From a virus, in the IMG/VR virus record IMGVR_UViG_3300036835_000306, positions 1 through 42,022 of that record: a stretch of DNA of 42,022 nt. The stretch is one strand, 5' to 3'. This document shows positions 31,774-38,483 of the stretch, piece by piece. The notes under the pieces were generated by a model. It was not told the origin of the DNA and did not search any database. It worked only from the letters and a program-made list of their open reading frames with translations. A program made the position numbers and the translations under genes. The number at the start of each line of letters is the position of its first letter. The stretch's first letter is position 1.

Positions 31774-31967
31774 TGTTTCCTCCCAAACTTTTCGAACTCT
31801 TCTTTCGAAAGTGCCGTCAGGTGAAGGCTTCCGCACTTCTCGCACTCGTAAGCGCGCAGCTGCTCGCCTCGAAACGTGGCCGCGCGCTCGATCTCGAGAT
31901 CAGCCTCATGTGCGCTGTACCTGTACTTACCCGTACAGCTGTCTTTGCGATGAAATCGACGGATCAT
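31770..31967 (-). CDS. small zinc-finger-type protein
   Basis: A 65-residue basic protein. The YRYSAHEADLEIERAA helix followed by YECEKCGSLHLTAL resembles the common phage 'Y-C-x-x-CGxWHLT' proteins, which have one cysteine pair plus His. Likely nucleic-acid binding, function unknown. Coupled on both sides by overlapping stop and start codons. Confidence 0.72.
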   Translation of the reverse strand: MIRRFHRKDSCTGKYRYSAHEADLEIERAATFRGEQLRAYECEKCGSLHLTALSKEEFEKFGRKQ

Positions 31968-32173
31968 CAGCCCGCCGGCGTAGTTTCACTCCTACGGCGC
32001 CGCTGTGCCCACTCGTCGAGGCCCTCGAGTGTGGGTGTGACTTGCATAGGCTCCTCGAGGCCCTGCTCCCACTCGATGACAATCGCGTCGACGCAGGTTT
32101 CACAGAAAAAAGACGTCGGCCGATGAAGTAGACCGAGCTCGATATCGGCGCCGCACCTCTTGCAGGGACTCAT
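31967..32173 (-). CDS. small zinc-ribbon protein
   Basis: A 68-residue protein with CKRCG at 4-8 and CETC at 24-27. The ATG overlaps the stop of the frameshifted gene upstream as ATGA, which fixes the start. Function unknown. Confidence 0.7.
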   Translation of the reverse strand: MSPCKRCGADIELGLLHRPTSFFCETCVDAIVIEWEQGLEEPMQVTPTLEGLDEWAQRRRRSETTPAG

Positions 32174-32365
32174 GACTCCACGCGCGGAGGCCAGTTCCAC
32201 TGACAAGGCCCGTCGCCCCCTTTCGGACCAAACACAAAGAGGCGCACCGTGCCGTCCTCGGCGACGTTCTTGAATAATTGCCGGCGACTGTGTCGGCGGA
32301 TACTTGCCGTCAGCACTGCCAGGATGGTTGTAGAGCACGATTCTTCCGATTGACGGTCTTTGCAT
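32170..32365 (-). pseudogene. frameshifted small phage protein ('PSIGRIVLY')
   Basis: The first frame from 32365 encodes MQRPSIGRIVLYNHPGSADG and a PPTQSPAII segment; the +1 frame then encodes FKNVAEDGTVRLFVFGPKGG and ends QWNWPP. Together they have the shape of a common phage protein that begins PSIGRIV and ends in a GxWxWP motif, so one gene appears split by a +1 shift near 32265-32275. The second frame retains its ATGA overlap with the next gene. It may be a mutation, an assembly error or programmed frameshifting. Confidence 0.6.
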
Positions 32366-32518
32366 AAACCCTCCATAAGTTGCGAACGTTATCGAAATCG
32401 CGCGGATCGGATTGGCCCCTTACCGATCGGGAGGAATGGCTGCCATGGGTTGATCGCCATCGGGACGCGCACCGTGCCCCAGCCGCGCGAAAAATGCAGA
32501 CATGCTGCAGGCCTACAT

Positions 32519-33379
32519 TTACGGGCCGCGTGCGTCAACGGCGGCCGCGTACGTGCGTGCCTCAACCACCCCTCGCAGTTGTCGGAGCTTGAATTCGAGA
32601 TAGTGGGCGTAGAGATTCGGCAACGGTTGCGAGCGCAGCTCCTCGACGATCGTCCGGAAATACTCCGCGGAGTGGATCCGTTGCCTTGCCTGGCTTCGCA
32701 GGAGGCCCAACAGCACGACGTCGCGCGCCGAGCCAGATTCGAGGCCGAATTTTTCAACAACACGCGTTGTGAGGCGATCCACTTCCGATTCTGCGATCGG
32801 TGTCGAGACGACGGTCTTTTCTCGTTTTCGAAACTCATCATCGAGCCCGGAAGGAGAAGAGGGTTTGGGAGATGAGGATTCTTTCCCTAACGTTGTCTTA
32901 CCGTTGTCTATTAAACGCGCGCGCGTTTCATCTACAGTGACCTGTTGAGTGGCGGTTTGAGTGGCGGAGTTGTTCTTAACGCCCTGTGTTTCAAACAACA
33001 TCGGAGTGGCGGCTTGAGTGGCGGATTTCACCGCACCCTTGGAAACATTGGTGTTTTTCGCTTTTTCTCCGTTGTAGCGCGCAAAGTCGACGACACGGTA
33101 GATCGCCGCGGAGTGTTTCGTTGCCGCGACGTCGATCGCGATCTTGCCGAGTTCAACCAGACGCCGGAGAAATTTCCGGACACGATCCTCGGTCACCTTG
33201 AGCAGCCGCGCAAAGTCCCGATAGGAACCCTCCAGTTGACCGCGTGCGAGGCGATCGTTTGCGATCCCTCGAGCGCGCATAAGCAATTCGGTCCAGGCCG
33301 CACGATTCCAAAAGTCGTCGAAGAAGGGATGGTCGAATTCATCCCGCGGAAGGATTACGAAACCAACGCTTGAACCCAT
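32519..33379 (-). CDS. winged-helix replication-type protein
   Basis: A 286-residue protein. The N-terminal ~110 residues (GFVILPRDEFDHPFFDD, then SYRDFARLLKVTEDRVRKFLRRLVELGKI) form a winged-helix domain of the kind at the start of phage replication initiators and DnaD-like proteins. A Ser/Pro/Thr-rich linker follows, then a helical C-terminal domain. It may load replication proteins at the origin; no helicase is encoded, so the host's is presumably used. Start at 33379 has GGAGAG upstream. Confidence 0.7.
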   Translation of the reverse strand: MGSSVGFVILPRDEFDHPFFDDFWNRAAWTELLMRARGIANDRLARGQLEGSYRDFARLLKVTEDRVRKFLRRLVELGKIAIDVAATKHSAAIYRVVDFARYNGEKAKNTNVSKGAVKSATQAATPMLFETQGVKNNSATQTATQQVTVDETRARLIDNGKTTLGKESSSPKPSSPSGLDDEFRKREKTVVSTPIAESEVDRLTTRVVEKFGLESGSARDVVLLGLLRSQARQRIHSAEYFRTIVEELRSQPLPNLYAHYLEFKLRQLRGVVEARTYAAAVDARGP

Positions 33380-33448
33380 CAAAACTCTCCGGATACACCA
33401 CGAGCATTGACACGAGCGGAGAACACCAGCGTTGCCGCCCTTCATCCT

Positions 33449-33466
33449 TGGTCCTGTTTTGGTCCT
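33449..33466. repeat. integrase arm-type repeat, left copy
   Basis: TGGTCCTGTTTTGGTCCT, itself two tandem copies of TGGTCCT spaced by GTTT. The identical 18-mer occurs at 33695-33712 on the other side of the tRNA-like core. Paired direct repeats flanking a core are typical arm sites for a tyrosine integrase. Confidence 0.65.
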
Positions 33467-33570
33467 GTTTGAAATCCGGGACTATCGGTGGAGATCGTCT
33501 ATTCCGCAGAGCCCAATACCGCGTCAACTACACGGTTTCTGCGGATTTCCACGAAAACACTAAGGCAGTT

Positions 33571-33630
33571 GTTCTAGATTCAGGTTCTAGTCCTCGCAAG
33601 GGGGTGGAGGTTCGAGTCCTCTTTTCGGCA
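33571..33630 (+). other. attP core: 3' part of tRNA-Leu(CAG)
   Basis: The segment reproduces the 3' part of a class II tRNA-Leu: anticodon stem CTAGA/TCTAG with loop TTCAGGT (anticodon CAG), a variable arm with CCTC/GGGG pairing, the T arm (GGTTCGAGTCC) and 3' acceptor strand TTTCGGCA. The 5' half of the tRNA is absent, so this is not a functional tRNA but the part that restores the host gene after integration. It lies 16 bp from the integrase stop codon. Confidence 0.85.
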
Positions 33631-33645
33631 TTCGTTTCCCCTCAA

Positions 33646-34815
33646 CTATTTACCCGCATCCAATGAATACAACCGCTCCAGCTCCTCAACCGACTGGTCC
33701 TGTTTTGGTCCTAGTCCAGATTCGAAAGCGAACATGAGCTGACGCAGTGATTCCGACTCCGCCTGCTGCGTCTCGAGGATCCGCCGAGCCGCCCAGCCTG
33801 GAACGAAATGCGCGTAGCGCATGGTCGTGTGGATGTCAGAGTGGCCGGCAAGCTCTTGCACGACCCCAGGATCGATTCCCCGGGACATCCACTGGGTTAT
33901 TCTGAAGTGACGAAAGCTCTCCGGGTGTACATCCAGGCCTGTTCTCTCACGCGCTTTCGAAAACGCGCCGCGTGTATCCTTCACGCGTTTGAGAGTCGTG
34001 TCCCGAATGAATACGTGCGGATCGTCCGTCACGTGCGGCAACATCCCGAGCAGGTCCTTGCAGAAATCTGACATCGGGATGTGCCGCGCCTTCTTGGTCT
34101 TTGCGATACCAGCCGGGACCGTCACAATCCGAGACTCCAGGCCGATCGTGCGCCAGGTGAGGCGCAGCCCTTCCTCGGTCCGGATTGCCGTTTCCCCCAA
34201 AAAACCGGCATACGCGCCGACTGCCAAATCGATGCTCAAGAGCGCCGCGACGAAAGCGCGCTCCTGAGCCAGAGTCATGATGAAGAGATCACGCTCGGCC
34301 TCCTCATAGCTGTCGAGCCCAAACAGCGGATTTGGGCCGGGCAACAACTCCGCCTCGATCGCACAACTCAACATGGAGCTTAAAACCGCCATGCCGCGAT
34401 TGATCGTCGCCAAAGCCAGGCCGGATGGACGCGAGGCGCGGTAGCGCAGCGCCTCCGCGCGGGTTATCGACGTGAGGGGCAACTCACCGAGGACCGGCAA
34501 GATGTTGCCCAACTGAATGCGGTGAAAATCGGGCCGCCGGTTCCGGCGCTGCATTTCGGCCAGAAACATCGGGGCGTATTCGTTCAGGGTGAGCACGCGG
34601 GCAGGGGCGGGTGGAGGCTCTTGTCTCTCGAGCGAGAGCTTGGCTTTCAACTCCCGCCAGGTTCCGTCGGCGATGGCGGCTTCTATCCGTGCGCGCATCT
34701 GACGGGCAAGCGTAAGATTGGGAAACGGGCGCCGGAAGCGCGTGCCGTCGGGCCAGTACTTGGACAGCTCTAGCCGGCCACGGCGCTTCAGGATGTTGCG
34801 ATCTTCATTCGACAT
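33646..34815 (-). CDS. int: tyrosine-type site-specific integrase
   Basis: A 389-residue protein (an upstream start at 34857 would give 403). The catalytic region has the box I arginine in ETAIRTEEGLRLTW, the lysine in TKKARHIPM, an ESFRHFRITQW box in place of the usual HDLRH, and LAGHSDIHTTMRYAH with the nucleophilic tyrosine. The N-terminal ~60 residues look like an AP2-like arm-binding domain, then a SAM-like core-binding domain. It integrates the phage at the tRNA-Leu(CAG) site whose copy is adjacent. GAGAGG precedes the chosen ATG. Confidence 0.92.
   Translation of the reverse strand: MSNEDRNILKRRGRLELSKYWPDGTRFRRPFPNLTLARQMRARIEAAIADGTWRELKAKLSLERQEPPPAPARVLTLNEYAPMFLAEMQRRNRRPDFHRIQLGNILPVLGELPLTSITRAEALRYRASRPSGLALATINRGMAVLSSMLSCAIEAELLPGPNPLFGLDSYEEAERDLFIMTLAQERAFVAALLSIDLAVGAYAGFLGETAIRTEEGLRLTWRTIGLESRIVTVPAGIAKTKKARHIPMSDFCKDLLGMLPHVTDDPHVFIRDTTLKRVKDTRGAFSKARERTGLDVHPESFRHFRITQWMSRGIDPGVVQELAGHSDIHTTMRYAHFVPGWAARRILETQQAESESLRQLMFAFESGLGPKQDQSVEELERLYSLDAGK
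33695..33712. repeat. integrase arm-type repeat, right copy
   Basis: Identical to the 18-mer at 33449-33466, in the same orientation, and inside the last codons of the integrase gene (PKQDQ). It is followed by a diverged continuation (AGTCC instead of GTTTG). Confidence 0.65.
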
Positions 34816-35065
34816 CAACAATCCTCTCTGCTGACGCTGGTATTGGGCGGCGGTCATTATGCCAGCGCGGGAGACGCGCCCTTAACATTTCTAAGTCTTC
34901 GAGTTTGTAGGTGCGGCGGCCGTGGAATTCGTAGCAGGGAAGCAGGCCCGCGTCGGTGTCTTCGCGCAGCGTGTCGGGGCTGATGTCCAGATATTGCGCG
35001 GCGGCTTTCAACCCGAACAGCGCCTTGTTGGGCACCTGGATCAACGCAATCTGTTTTCCCATCAT
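34805..35065 (-). CDS. excisionase-like helix-turn-helix protein
   Basis: An 86-residue protein. FGLKAAAQYLDISPDTLRE, then GLLPCYEFHGRRTYKLEDLE and a short helix form the MerR/AlpA-type winged helix typical of excisionases and recombination directionality factors. It overlaps the integrase start by 11 bases, supporting a shared role in excision. The start ATGATG overlaps the end of a possible 21-codon leader peptide. Confidence 0.8.
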   Translation of the reverse strand: MMGKQIALIQVPNKALFGLKAAAQYLDISPDTLREDTDAGLLPCYEFHGRRTYKLEDLEMLRARLPRWHNDRRPIPASAERIVDVE

Positions 35066-35157
35066 CGCCGGGGACCTCTCCTGTCGCAGGACCGCGCGAG
35101 GATCATCCGCGAGCAATCCCGTTTCATCTCATTGCTTCCTTGGCAAGAAATCGAAAA

Positions 35158-35185
35158 GGCCGGCAGCGCTGTCACGCGGCCGGCC
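35158..35185 (-). terminator. intrinsic terminator before the excisionase gene
   Basis: GGCCGGC and GCCGGCC form a 7-bp stem with a 14-nt loop, followed on the minus strand by TTTTC. It lies just after the stop of the gene at 35192, so excisionase and integrase may need their own promoter or read-through. Confidence 0.6.
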
Positions 35186-35191
35186 TCCTGC

Positions 35192-35818
35192 TTAAACCTG
35201 CGAGACGGTTTCCTCCACAACTTCCTCCGAAGAACGGGATAGCTCCGCCTGGAGAGATCTGACGGCCCGTGACTCGACGGGGTTGAGCTGTCCGTTCTCG
35301 AGCGCACGCAGCTCGTCCCAGAGCGCCTGATCGCGGACGCCTTCGTCGCGCCACATCCGCTCGATCGCTTTCGCGGCGGTCTCGACCCGCGATTGTCGGC
35401 CCGCGTGGTACGCGTTTTCAATCGGCTCGATCCAGTCGGCGATCGCCTCCCGGCTCCAGCGGTGGTGATCGTTGAGGTGCGTGATCGCTTCGATCAAATG
35501 CGCGCTCCGATGCGGCCGCGCGATATCGAGCCAGGAACAGCCGCCCACCGGACACCGGACAGGCAGCGACAACAGAATCCGCCAGGGCTCCGGCGTCTCA
35601 TAGACCACCGTCCCTGGTCCGGCCGGGTGACCCGGCCCGCGGCCATCGGTGACCCACATCCCCGGATGCGGCGGAATTTTTCCGTAACCCGCGCCCTCAA
35701 TCGCGGCCAGCATCGCGCACGAGCGGGTCTCGCCCGGATCGGCCAGCCCCGGCCCCAGGTGTTGCGGTTTTAAGAGCGCCCCGCGGCGCATCGCCTCCGC
35801 AATGCGTAAAACTTCCAT
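35192..35818 (-). CDS. conserved phage hypothetical protein
   Basis: A 208-residue protein. A glycine-rich N-terminal half with a CPVGGC pair is followed by AHLIEAITHLNDHHRWSREAIADWIEPIE, a helical segment I recognise in small phage proteins often found near regulatory genes, then a charged helical tail. Function unknown. GAGG lies 5 nt before the chosen ATG. Confidence 0.7.
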   Translation of the reverse strand: MEVLRIAEAMRRGALLKPQHLGPGLADPGETRSCAMLAAIEGAGYGKIPPHPGMWVTDGRGPGHPAGPGTVVYETPEPWRILLSLPVRCPVGGCSWLDIARPHRSAHLIEAITHLNDHHRWSREAIADWIEPIENAYHAGRQSRVETAAKAIERMWRDEGVRDQALWDELRALENGQLNPVESRAVRSLQAELSRSSEEVVEETVSQV

Positions 35819-35825
35819 ATGCACC

Positions 35826-36137
35826 TCACTTTTTGAATTGACGATTGAGCTCGTCGACTGAGGGAGTTTGTAGATCCGCGAGCTCCCATCGTCCCGCGTA
35901 GACCGCAGTCCGGGACTGCGAGCACTTTGAACAGCGGTCCAGGGACACCGTCAACGGGTACGGGTGTCCATCGCCGATTTCGTGGCGGACCTGGACCGCC
36001 ATCCAGGAATGAAAACAGAGGCCGTTTAACTGTGATCGCAATTTGCGCCGGGTGTGCAGGCCGAGCAGGAACGAGGCCGTGTTGGTCAGGAGCGCAATCC
36101 AGATCGCGACGCCCACATGATCGTGCAACCAGGTCAT
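35826..36137 (-). CDS. membrane-anchored protein with cysteine pair
   Basis: A 103-residue protein: one N-terminal TM segment (about 8-27), then a basic cytoplasmic-type region with CSKC at about 69-72. Not recognised. AGGAG, formed by the end of the previous gene, lies 8-9 nt before the ATG. Confidence 0.65.
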   Translation of the reverse strand: MTWLHDHVGVAIWIALLTNTASFLLGLHTRRKLRSQLNGLCFHSWMAVQVRHEIGDGHPYPLTVSLDRCSKCSQSRTAVYAGRWELADLQTPSVDELNRQFKK

Positions 36138-36142
36138 GGCCT

Positions 36143-36256
36143 TTAACTCCTGCGGAAGAGTCCGAGGTAGAGGCCGACAATCAACCCGCCGATCGCGCCC
36201 AGGCAGAGGCCGGAGACGAAAAAGGCGGCATACACGGTTTCGAGCGCCACGGTCAC
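36143..36256 (-). CDS. very small single-TM protein
   Basis: A 37-residue protein, mostly one transmembrane helix (AFFVSGLCLGAIGGLIVGLYL) ending in LFRRS. GTG start with GGGAGG 8 nt upstream. Small membrane proteins beside a repressor are often superinfection-exclusion factors, but nothing here proves it. Confidence 0.55.
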   Translation of the reverse strand: MTVALETVYAAFFVSGLCLGAIGGLIVGLYLGLFRRS

Positions 36257-36296
36257 GTTTTCAACCTCCCATGGGGTTGACCACTCTCTAGGGGTG

Positions 36297-36545
36297 TCAT
36301 GAGGCCTTCTTGCGCTTGGGAGGTTCGAGAAGATCGCGGACCGTCACGCCGAGCGCCTGCGCGATGGACGTGAGGGCTTCAAGGCTGACGTTCACTTCGC
36401 CCCGTTCGACTTCATACCAGTAGCCCCGGTGAATCCCGGCACGCTGACTGAGTTCGGTAACGCCGCTCGTGGACGCTTCGCGCAGGATCCGCACGTTGTC
36501 CCCGATTTCCCGTTTGAGTTTGCCGATGTCTGTCTTCGTCGTCAT
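36297..36545 (-). CDS. XRE-family transcriptional repressor
   Basis: An 82-residue protein made of a single helix-turn-helix XRE domain (NVRILREA, VTELSQRAGIHRGYWYEVERGEVN, LEALTSIAQALGVTVRDLLEPP). Small cI/Cro-like repressor expected to hold the lytic promoters. Divergent from a second XRE gene at 36649. The ATG at 36545 lies 10 nt after a TAAGGT -10 box; a GTG at 36557 could add four residues. Confidence 0.85.
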   Translation of the reverse strand: MTTKTDIGKLKREIGDNVRILREASTSGVTELSQRAGIHRGYWYEVERGEVNVSLEALTSIAQALGVTVRDLLEPPKRKKAS

Positions 36546-36555
36546 GTAGGACGAC

Positions 36556-36585
36556 ACCTTACACCTACAGATGGAACGCTTTCAA
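36556..36585 (-). promoter_or_regulatory. promoter for the repressor operon
   Basis: TTGAAA, 18-nt spacer, TAAGGT, then 10 nt to the ATG at 36545. The -10 lies within TGTAAGGTGTC, which recurs as TGTAAGGTGAC in the early promoter at 37760. CTTACA half-sites lie around it, so it probably doubles as an operator. Confidence 0.65.
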
Positions 36586-36648
36586 CTTGAAAAAAATTCT
36601 TATCACTGCGAAGCGCCAACCCTAAAGTTGGTGGCTGGTAACTTACAG

Positions 36649-37083
36649 ATGAAGACGTTCCGCCGAATTCTGGGAGAGCAACTGACCCAATACCGAAAGC
36701 AGGCGGAATTGTCCGTATTGAGCCTTGAAGAAAAATCGGGAATCTCCCGCCAGTCGATCTACGACATCGAGGCCGGAGAACAAAACGTCACGGCCGACAA
36801 CTATCAGGTGCTGCTGGCAGCCTGCGGCGTCACACCCGAAGAGTGGCTGAATGGGCTGCCTCAATCCTCATCAGAGATTCCCCAAGATCTGTTTCGGATG
36901 CTGAAGATCATCACCAGTCGCGGTAACGACGAGTTGATCGGCGCGCTCCGTGTTCACCTCGATGCACTTGCTGACAAGGCATTGAAGAAAACACGCGCCT
37001 CCCCATCCCCAGAACACGGGATGGCGGGCGGGCAGGCCACAGGAGGTGGTCCTTTAGGGCGCAGGAAGCCGAAGGCGTCGTGA
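36649..37083 (+). CDS. XRE-family regulator with C-terminal extension
   Basis: A 144-residue protein. An XRE helix-turn-helix occupies about 8-65 (LGEQLTQYRKQAELSVLSLEEKSG, ISRQSIYDIEAGEQN). A helical region and a basic tail follow. It is the first gene of the rightward early operon, so a Cro-type or activator role is likely. The start at 36649 is chosen over 36571; TAACTT lies 4 nt before it and no ribosome-binding site is seen, as for some phage regulators. Confidence 0.8.
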   Translation: MKTFRRILGEQLTQYRKQAELSVLSLEEKSGISRQSIYDIEAGEQNVTADNYQVLLAACGVTPEEWLNGLPQSSSEIPQDLFRMLKIITSRGNDELIGALRVHLDALADKALKKTRASPSPEHGMAGGQATGGGPLGRRKPKAS

Positions 37084-37247
37084 GAAAGATTCATCGCGAT
37101 GCGGACGCGGAGTTGCGGGCCTACCTGGGGGCGCACCCGCGATTACTCGAACGACATCTTATTTATTGCGAGAGCTGCTGGCAGCAATTGCTCCGGCGCG
37201 CAGCCGCGCGAAAAACCGCGCGTACCGGCGGCGGCGCGACGGGCTGA
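37080..37247 (+). CDS. small zinc-finger-like protein (ERHLIYC-xx-C)
   Basis: A 55-residue protein starting at a GTG that overlaps the previous stop (GTGA). LLERHLIYCESC near residues 22-33 has the H-x3-C-x2-C arrangement of anti-sigma-type zinc fingers. A near-copy of the motif occurs in the peptide at 37665. Function unknown. Confidence 0.6.
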   Translation: MRKIHRDADAELRAYLGAHPRLLERHLIYCESCWQQLLRRAAARKTARTGGGATG

Positions 37248-37309
37248 CCCGTTCGGGATGCTGCTGCTCGTCCAGGGTCCGGAGAATAAAACGCGGAGGA
37301 GGATTGACC

Positions 37310-37624
37310 GTGAGAACAGGACGCGGCGAGGCTTTAGACATTTTTCGCAGATGGCGCGAGGAGGAAGCGCTGCTGCGCTGCGCGTTGTCGTTCTCGTCGC
37401 TGGCGGCCTGCTTTGTCGGGCGGCTCGACGTCGTCGAGGATGCCCGCCTCCACTTACTTTCCGGCGATGGAACTTCCGAACTCGAACTTCCCCTGCGGGC
37501 GGAGTTGGAATTCGGATATGGAGACCCCCGGAATTTTCCCGAGGAAGCTGCCGTTTTTGAAGACGCTTTGGTCCTTTTCTTTCCTAATGGCGACACTTTG
37601 AGTTTTGCCTCGCTCAAATCTTAG
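37310..37624 (+). CDS. conserved hypothetical protein, ~100 aa
   Basis: A 104-residue protein starting at GTG after GGAGGA. The layout, a DIFRRWREEEALLRC helix, a LAACFVGRLDVVEDARLHL strand pair and a late FPNGDTLSFA strand, resembles an uncharacterised family that I associate with Acidobacteriota genomes; this is recollection, not a search. An open frame on the opposite strand (37159-37617) is its antisense. Confidence 0.62.
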   Translation: MRTGRGEALDIFRRWREEEALLRCALSFSSLAACFVGRLDVVEDARLHLLSGDGTSELELPLRAELEFGYGDPRNFPEEAAVFEDALVLFFPNGDTLSFASLKS

Positions 37625-37664
37625 ACGATCCGGCCGGGCAACATCGCGAGCGAAGTGTGTGCTG

Positions 37665-37763
37665 ATGGAGCGGCACCTGATCTATTGCGACGACTGCCGG
37701 AGTGCGCTGGTGGGAGAGATGGCCTACTTTCGGGCCATTCACCCCGCACGAAAAATAAGTTGA
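37665..37763 (+). CDS. zinc-finger-like microprotein
   Basis: A 32-residue peptide with MERHLIYCDDC at its start, nearly repeating the ERHLIYCESC motif of the 37080 gene. Its stop codon overlaps the -35 box of the early promoter. No strong ribosome-binding site, so the assignment is tentative; GTG at 37659 is an alternative start. Confidence 0.4.
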   Translation: MERHLIYCDDCRSALVGEMAYFRAIHPARKIS

Positions 37764-37788
37764 CAGCTTACAGGCGTCACTGTAAGGT
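37760..37788 (+). promoter_or_regulatory. strong early promoter with nested operator dyads
   Basis: Consensus TTGACA, 17-nt spacer, TAAGGT, 10 nt before the ATG at 37799. Two nested dyads cover it: CTTACAG/CTGTAAG around a 6-nt centre, and TGACAG/CTGTCA at the outside. CTTACA half-sites and TGTAAGGTG are shared with the repressor promoter region. Confidence 0.8.
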
Positions 37789-37798
37789 GACACCTGTC

Positions 37799-38035
37799 AT
37801 GAACAAGTCGGCAACAAAACACTTCATCACCTTCCGCAAAACCCTGGACGGGCGTCCCCAGCCGCTGTGGCTGGAGGTCGTTGTCGGCGGGTCCTGTAAG
37901 CGCCAGGCGCGGGAAACCGCAGAGGCGGAAATCGCGCTGATCCGGGCCGGAATCGAGGCCCTGCGCGAGCAGACGGCGGCGATGGAGCGTGAAGTTCAGG
38001 TATTTCCGGATTACCGGTTTATCGGCACCAACTAA
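37799..38035 (+). CDS. small hypothetical early protein
   Basis: A 78-residue protein directly behind the early promoter. An N-terminal half with FITFRKTLDGRPQPLWLEVVV strands is followed by a charged helix. No ribosome-binding site and only 10 nt between -10 and ATG, so the message is probably nearly leaderless. Function unknown. Confidence 0.7.
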   Translation: MNKSATKHFITFRKTLDGRPQPLWLEVVVGGSCKRQARETAEAEIALIRAGIEALREQTAAMEREVQVFPDYRFIGTN

Positions 38036-38063
38036 GAAACCCGTCCACGGAGGGACACACACC

Positions 38064-38483
38064 ATGAGCGTTTTATGGATCGGACACCAGACAGCAGCAG
38101 AAGCCTTTCCCCACACCCACGTGTGCGGCTGCGATTGCGAACAGGGCAACGAGTGCGACGAAACCCACGATTGCCCCGAGTGCCGCGCCAAAGAAGCGGC
38201 AACGTATCACTTCGCACCGCAGGTGTTTCCCTGCCTCTGTTGCGAGCGCAATTCCACCCCCGAGAATCCGGTCAGCTACATGCCCGAGTGCCAGATGTTC
38301 GCCTGCGCGGATTGCCAGCGCGAGTTCGCGCGGATTGCCGAGGGCTTCGAGGCGGTGTGCCGATGGGCGCCCGACTCCATTGCGGAGAGTGCGGCGAGCA
38401 ACTGGTGCGCGTGCACGGCATCCCCGGGCCAGTTTGCCCCGCGTGCCGTCATCTGCGCGGCGTGTGCGCGCTGTACCCGTTGA
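38064..38483 (+). CDS. cysteine-rich zinc protein
   Basis: A 139-residue protein with many cysteine pairs: HVCGCDC near 20, CDETHDCPEC near 40, CLCC near 58 and CADC near 82. It looks like several zinc sites in series. GGAGG precedes the ATG. The last ~40 residues overlap the next gene in another frame; the two may be one coding sequence split by a frameshift. Confidence 0.6.
   Translation: MSVLWIGHQTAAEAFPHTHVCGCDCEQGNECDETHDCPECRAKEAATYHFAPQVFPCLCCERNSTPENPVSYMPECQMFACADCQREFARIAEGFEAVCRWAPDSIAESAASNWCACTASPGQFAPRAVICAACARCTR

Noticed and set aside
33571-33630. A functional tRNA-Leu gene
   Set aside because: The 5' acceptor strand and D arm are missing, so it is the attachment core, not a tRNA.
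35066-35130. A 21-codon leader peptide before the excisionase gene
   Set aside because: Its stop overlaps the excisionase ATG and AAGGAAG precedes it, but it is too short and Arg-rich to support without data.
37159-37617. A 152-codon minus-strand frame
   Set aside because: Antisense of the 104-residue plus-strand gene, which has GGAGGA and a natural composition.
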